DNA of 36,396 nt, from contig VSQE01000013.1 of the NCBI GenBank assembly GCA_009775705.1, positions 1-36,396 of the forward strand, given 5' to 3'. Source of the DNA: Prevotellamassilia sp. GTDB lineage: Bacteria > Bacteroidota > Bacteroidia > Bacteroidales > Bacteroidaceae. The notes beneath the pieces are model-generated. The model made no database searches. It was given only the letters and a program-made list of their open reading frames with translations, and was not told the DNA's origin. Below are positions 35,001 to 36,396 of the stretch, piece by piece (the stretch's first letter is position 1; each line of letters starts with the position of its first letter). The position numbers and the translations under genes are program-made.

Positions 35001-35452
35001 AAGGCTTCACCGGCAGTCTCAAACGAAAGACCCTGCATCTCATCCATATTCAGAGACTGCTGGGCAACTGAGATTTCGCGTTCGGGAATCACCAGACCGT
35101 TCGATTTGATCTTACGCGTAACGGTTACGGTGGCTTCCTTCATCGCATTCTTATCTTCCAACTGGATACGGAAATTGGAATTCGCACCGATCGGCATACG
35201 TTTTGTAACATATCCGATATAAGAAACCTGCAACGTATTGTTTGGATTCTTGATCTGCAATGAGAAATTTCCGTTAGCATCAGTCTGGGTAGCCGAAACC
35301 GCACGGTTCGCTTTATCCATTTCGGCCACATTTGCCATGACCACTGGTCCGTCGAGCTTACTCCACACATGACCGGTGATGCGCTTCTGTGCAAAAGCTA
35401 TCGAGCAACAAAAGCACAAGGCAAGAGTCAATAGATACTTTATGTTATTCAT
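32051..35452 (-). CDS. SusC/RagA-like TonB-dependent transporter (first pair)
   Basis: This 1133-residue outer-membrane transporter has a signal peptide ending CCSIAFAQ, a carboxypeptidase-regulatory-like domain (RITGHVWSKLDGPVVMANV to LQVSYIGYVTKRM), and a classical SusC plug. The plug includes LQGQIAGLDIVANSG, RLRGVTSINGSQEPLIVVDG and VLKDAAATAIWGSRGSNGVI. The barrel ends RSFTFSLNFGF with the terminal aromatic residue expected of outer-membrane proteins. It follows the FAS1 gene at the window end by 11 nt and precedes its SusD by 3 nt. Its length equals that of the second SusC, but the plug and N-terminal regions differ strongly, so it is not a recent tandem copy. Confidence 0.96.
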   Translation of the reverse strand: MNNIKYLLTLALCFCCSIAFAQKRITGHVWSKLDGPVVMANVAEMDKANRAVSATQTDANGNFSLQIKNPNNTLQVSYIGYVTKRMPIGANSNFRIQLEDKNAMKEATVTVTRKIKSNGLVIPEREISVAQQSLNMDEMQGLSFETAGEALQGQIAGLDIVANSGNLGAGTSMRLRGVTSINGSQEPLIVVDGYILEDYNTEDFDANDMNEEKFATLLQVNPEDIQSINVLKDAAATAIWGSRGSNGVIEIKTRRGSRGKTRVNFSYRFSGAWQPSGMKMLDGDGYSMMLKEAYFNPKQSDVASGIIELMYNQNYPAYYGNYSANTDWVKEVTQFGQTHNYGVAISGGGEKATFRVSGSYDHETGTIIKQTLDRLTTRLALDYYVSDRIKFSSNFALTYTTQNKNYDDNLLSYAYNAMPNMSVYRIEGIPTADGTPLYFNTGEYYIMPPAATGPGLVGPNSGRTSYYLRDRVDNCNPVAVADWAWRKWSTYTITPTIMLEYKLLGKEEDETHLDYTGEVHMNAYTESKNSYYPAELTSKSWSDGVNEVSNSEFKSLNFTTRHQLVFRPYFYNEDHSLQVMGRFEVHSNTTSSQGYSAYGIGGGITDPSVPGYLRPNSPYTGNGKGHGMSGTGSVHYSFGSKYSLTATLRADGSTKFGSGNKWGFFPGVSARWNISDEKFFQPLKKVVSMLAFRPGWGITGNASFGEGLIYNKYAQGGSYNGVQVIYPSNLRLTEIRWEKTKSWNLGFNLNLFEDLLKFDLNIYNKKTTDLMNSNVRIPSSTGYSTISSANVGSMKNEGWELYVNTNDILKKGKFHMNLRFNIAQNINTITDMDATVLASNNTDFDYKNESIMRRVQIGHALGGIYGFRYQGVYAYDYDHNGYFLNDTKNQYFDKYGNQNTAKAQNKTAPIVHDAAGKVVYDKNGNPLPMMFNYGGTNYQFQGGDVIYEDVNHDGQINELDIVYLGNSNPKLNGGFGVDFTYGQWMLKTNFNFRVGNKILNMARMYAEDMRTNKNQCAAVNHRWRKNGNVTEIPRAMNAEAGNSFNALISDRYVEPGDYLRFQYIQLSYNVKADKLKKYGLSSLRLSASGNNLIFWSKYSGTDPEHSASGYSPCIDNSQTPRSRSFTFSLNFGF

Positions 35453-35463
35453 GATATTATGTA

Positions 35464-36396
35464 TTATTTTCTAATTCTGTACTTTGCAAGGAAAGCTTTC
35501 GCCTTTGCCCGAGTAGCCCAAGCACCGTCATAGCGACCTCCCTGAAGGGGCATGAAGTTCAACACCTTACCCACCTGATGTATTACGGCATAGGAAGAGT
35601 TGGTAATATTCGTTGCCGTCGCTGAGGGAGCCTTGTCGAAGTTGGCATCGCGTGCCAGGAGGTTATAGGGTTCGATGACATTCTGTGTCGTACCGTTGCG
35701 GTCCGTCACCGTGATGGCACCGTTCGTCTGCTTCATCGCAAGGGAGATGTAGGTGTTCTGCTCGTTGTCGATGCAGGATGTCTGATAGCTACCCTCGCTG
35801 GTCACATTGTCCACAAAGAACGACTGATCCTGGAAATGATATTTCACAAAGTTGATCAGCATGGTGATCATGGCCTGAGCCTTCAACTGGTTCTCCGGAC
35901 TGAGTTTGACCTCATCACCCTCGGTAACCGTATTGCTCTCGATGAAACTCTCGATTTCCTCGTAGGTAGGAAGACCTTTGGAACGGGCTTCTTCGATGGC
36001 GGCATTCGTCGGAGCGTAAACAGTATAGCGGTAGTTGTTGAAGAAACGCACCAGTTTCTCGCCCGCTGCCGGATTGTATCCGGACTCATTCGTAAAGATG
36101 CGGTACTTGTTCTGCTCAACCGCCCATTCTTCCGGAGTCATGTCGCGCATGGTGCCCTCTTCGGCATTCACCACAATCTTCCTGTTGAAACCTGCCAGTT
36201 TCAACAGGTCCTCGGAGAAGGAAGTGTTGCAAAGCTCGAAAAACTCGGAGAAATGCTCCTCGTCACGACTCAACACATTATAGACGGAACGCGTGGTAGC
36301 CTGCATCGGACGATCCAGGAAGTAAGTCATACCATTACCGTAACCTTTGACTCCATCCACCTCGCCACCGGTCTGGTCATAACCTTCCGTCACCAC
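35464..36396 (-). CDS. Fasciclin (FAS1) domain protein, C-terminal part
   Basis: The frame is open to the window edge, so at least the N-terminus, the signal peptide and the operon promoter lie outside. The visible 310 codons hold the end of one FAS1-like domain (YFLDRPMQATTRSVYNVL) and a complete second one (YTVYAPTNAAIEEARSKG, then FVKYHFQDQSFFVDN and SYAVIHQVGKVLNFMPL). Unlike the other two FAS1 proteins here, it ends soon after the domain (KAFLAKYRIRK) and has no C-terminal beta-rich module. It is the first visible gene of the operon, 11 nt before the first SusC. It is probably also a surface lipoprotein, by analogy only. Confidence 0.82.
   Translation of the reverse strand: MVTEGYDQTGGEVDGVKGYGNGMTYFLDRPMQATTRSVYNVLSRDEEHFSEFFELCNTSFSEDLLKLAGFNRKIVVNAEEGTMRDMTPEEWAVEQNKYRIFTNESGYNPAAGEKLVRFFNNYRYTVYAPTNAAIEEARSKGLPTYEEIESFIESNTVTEGDEVKLSPENQLKAQAMITMLINFVKYHFQDQSFFVDNVTSEGSYQTSCIDNEQNTYISLAMKQTNGAITVTDRNGTTQNVIEPYNLLARDANFDKAPSATATNITNSSYAVIHQVGKVLNFMPLQGGRYDGAWATRAKAKAFLAKYRIRK

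Noticed and set aside
1..36396. tRNA or rRNA genes
   Set aside because: No cloverleaf-like arrangement, conserved TpsiC-arm sequence or rRNA segment was recognised by eye. A covariance-model scan would be needed to exclude a diverged RNA.

Overview
The window looks like the chromosome of a member of the Bacteroidales, most likely Bacteroides or a close relative. The reasons are two SusC/SusD outer-membrane uptake pairs, a fused LpxC-FabZ protein, lipoproteins with acidic residues after the lipidated cysteine, no clear Shine-Dalgarno sites, and repeated matches to the Bacteroides -7 element TAnnTTTG upstream of start codons. By eye, the right-hand 16 kb is more AT-rich than the left-hand 20 kb.

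Layout. Positions 1-268 are non-coding and hold three terminator-like hairpins. Positions 269-4288 (- strand) carry a HEAT-like hypothetical protein, N-carbamoylputrescine amidase (aguB), a LysR regulator, and a two-gene threonine/serine exporter preceded by a 57-residue membrane protein. Next come purC and a secreted helix-hairpin-helix/beta-barrel protein (- strand). Facing away from these across a divergent promoter region are a 5'-nucleotidase and agmatine deiminase (aguA) on the + strand. A PhoH-family ATPase (-) and a DUF5715-like protein with a peptidase-M15-type zinc motif (+) follow, and a 17-bp bidirectional terminator closes that block.

Positions 12712-20071 (- strand) form an envelope cluster transcribed in the order lpxD, lpxC/fabZ, lpxA, a pRiA4b ORF-3/IS1096 TnpR-like gene, miaA, and a class A penicillin-binding protein. 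It joins lipid A synthesis, fatty-acid dehydration, tRNA modification and peptidoglycan polymerisation.

Positions 20072-20461 are non-coding. They contain two - strand terminators around three tandem palindromes at about 21-bp spacing.

Positions 20462-36396 are one compact - strand operon-like array, transcribed as FAS1 lipoprotein (cut by the window end), SusC, SusD, FAS1 lipoprotein, FAS1 lipoprotein, SusC, SusD. No glycoside hydrolase, peptidase, sulfatase or regulator lies among these genes. One FAS1 gene has an in-frame TGA at codon 11 of what would otherwise be a normal lipoprotein signal peptide. This doubled SusCD/fasciclin locus, with its surface lipoproteins and interrupted signal sequence, is the most unusual part of the window.

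All functional calls come from reading motifs and family resemblance. No database search was possible.
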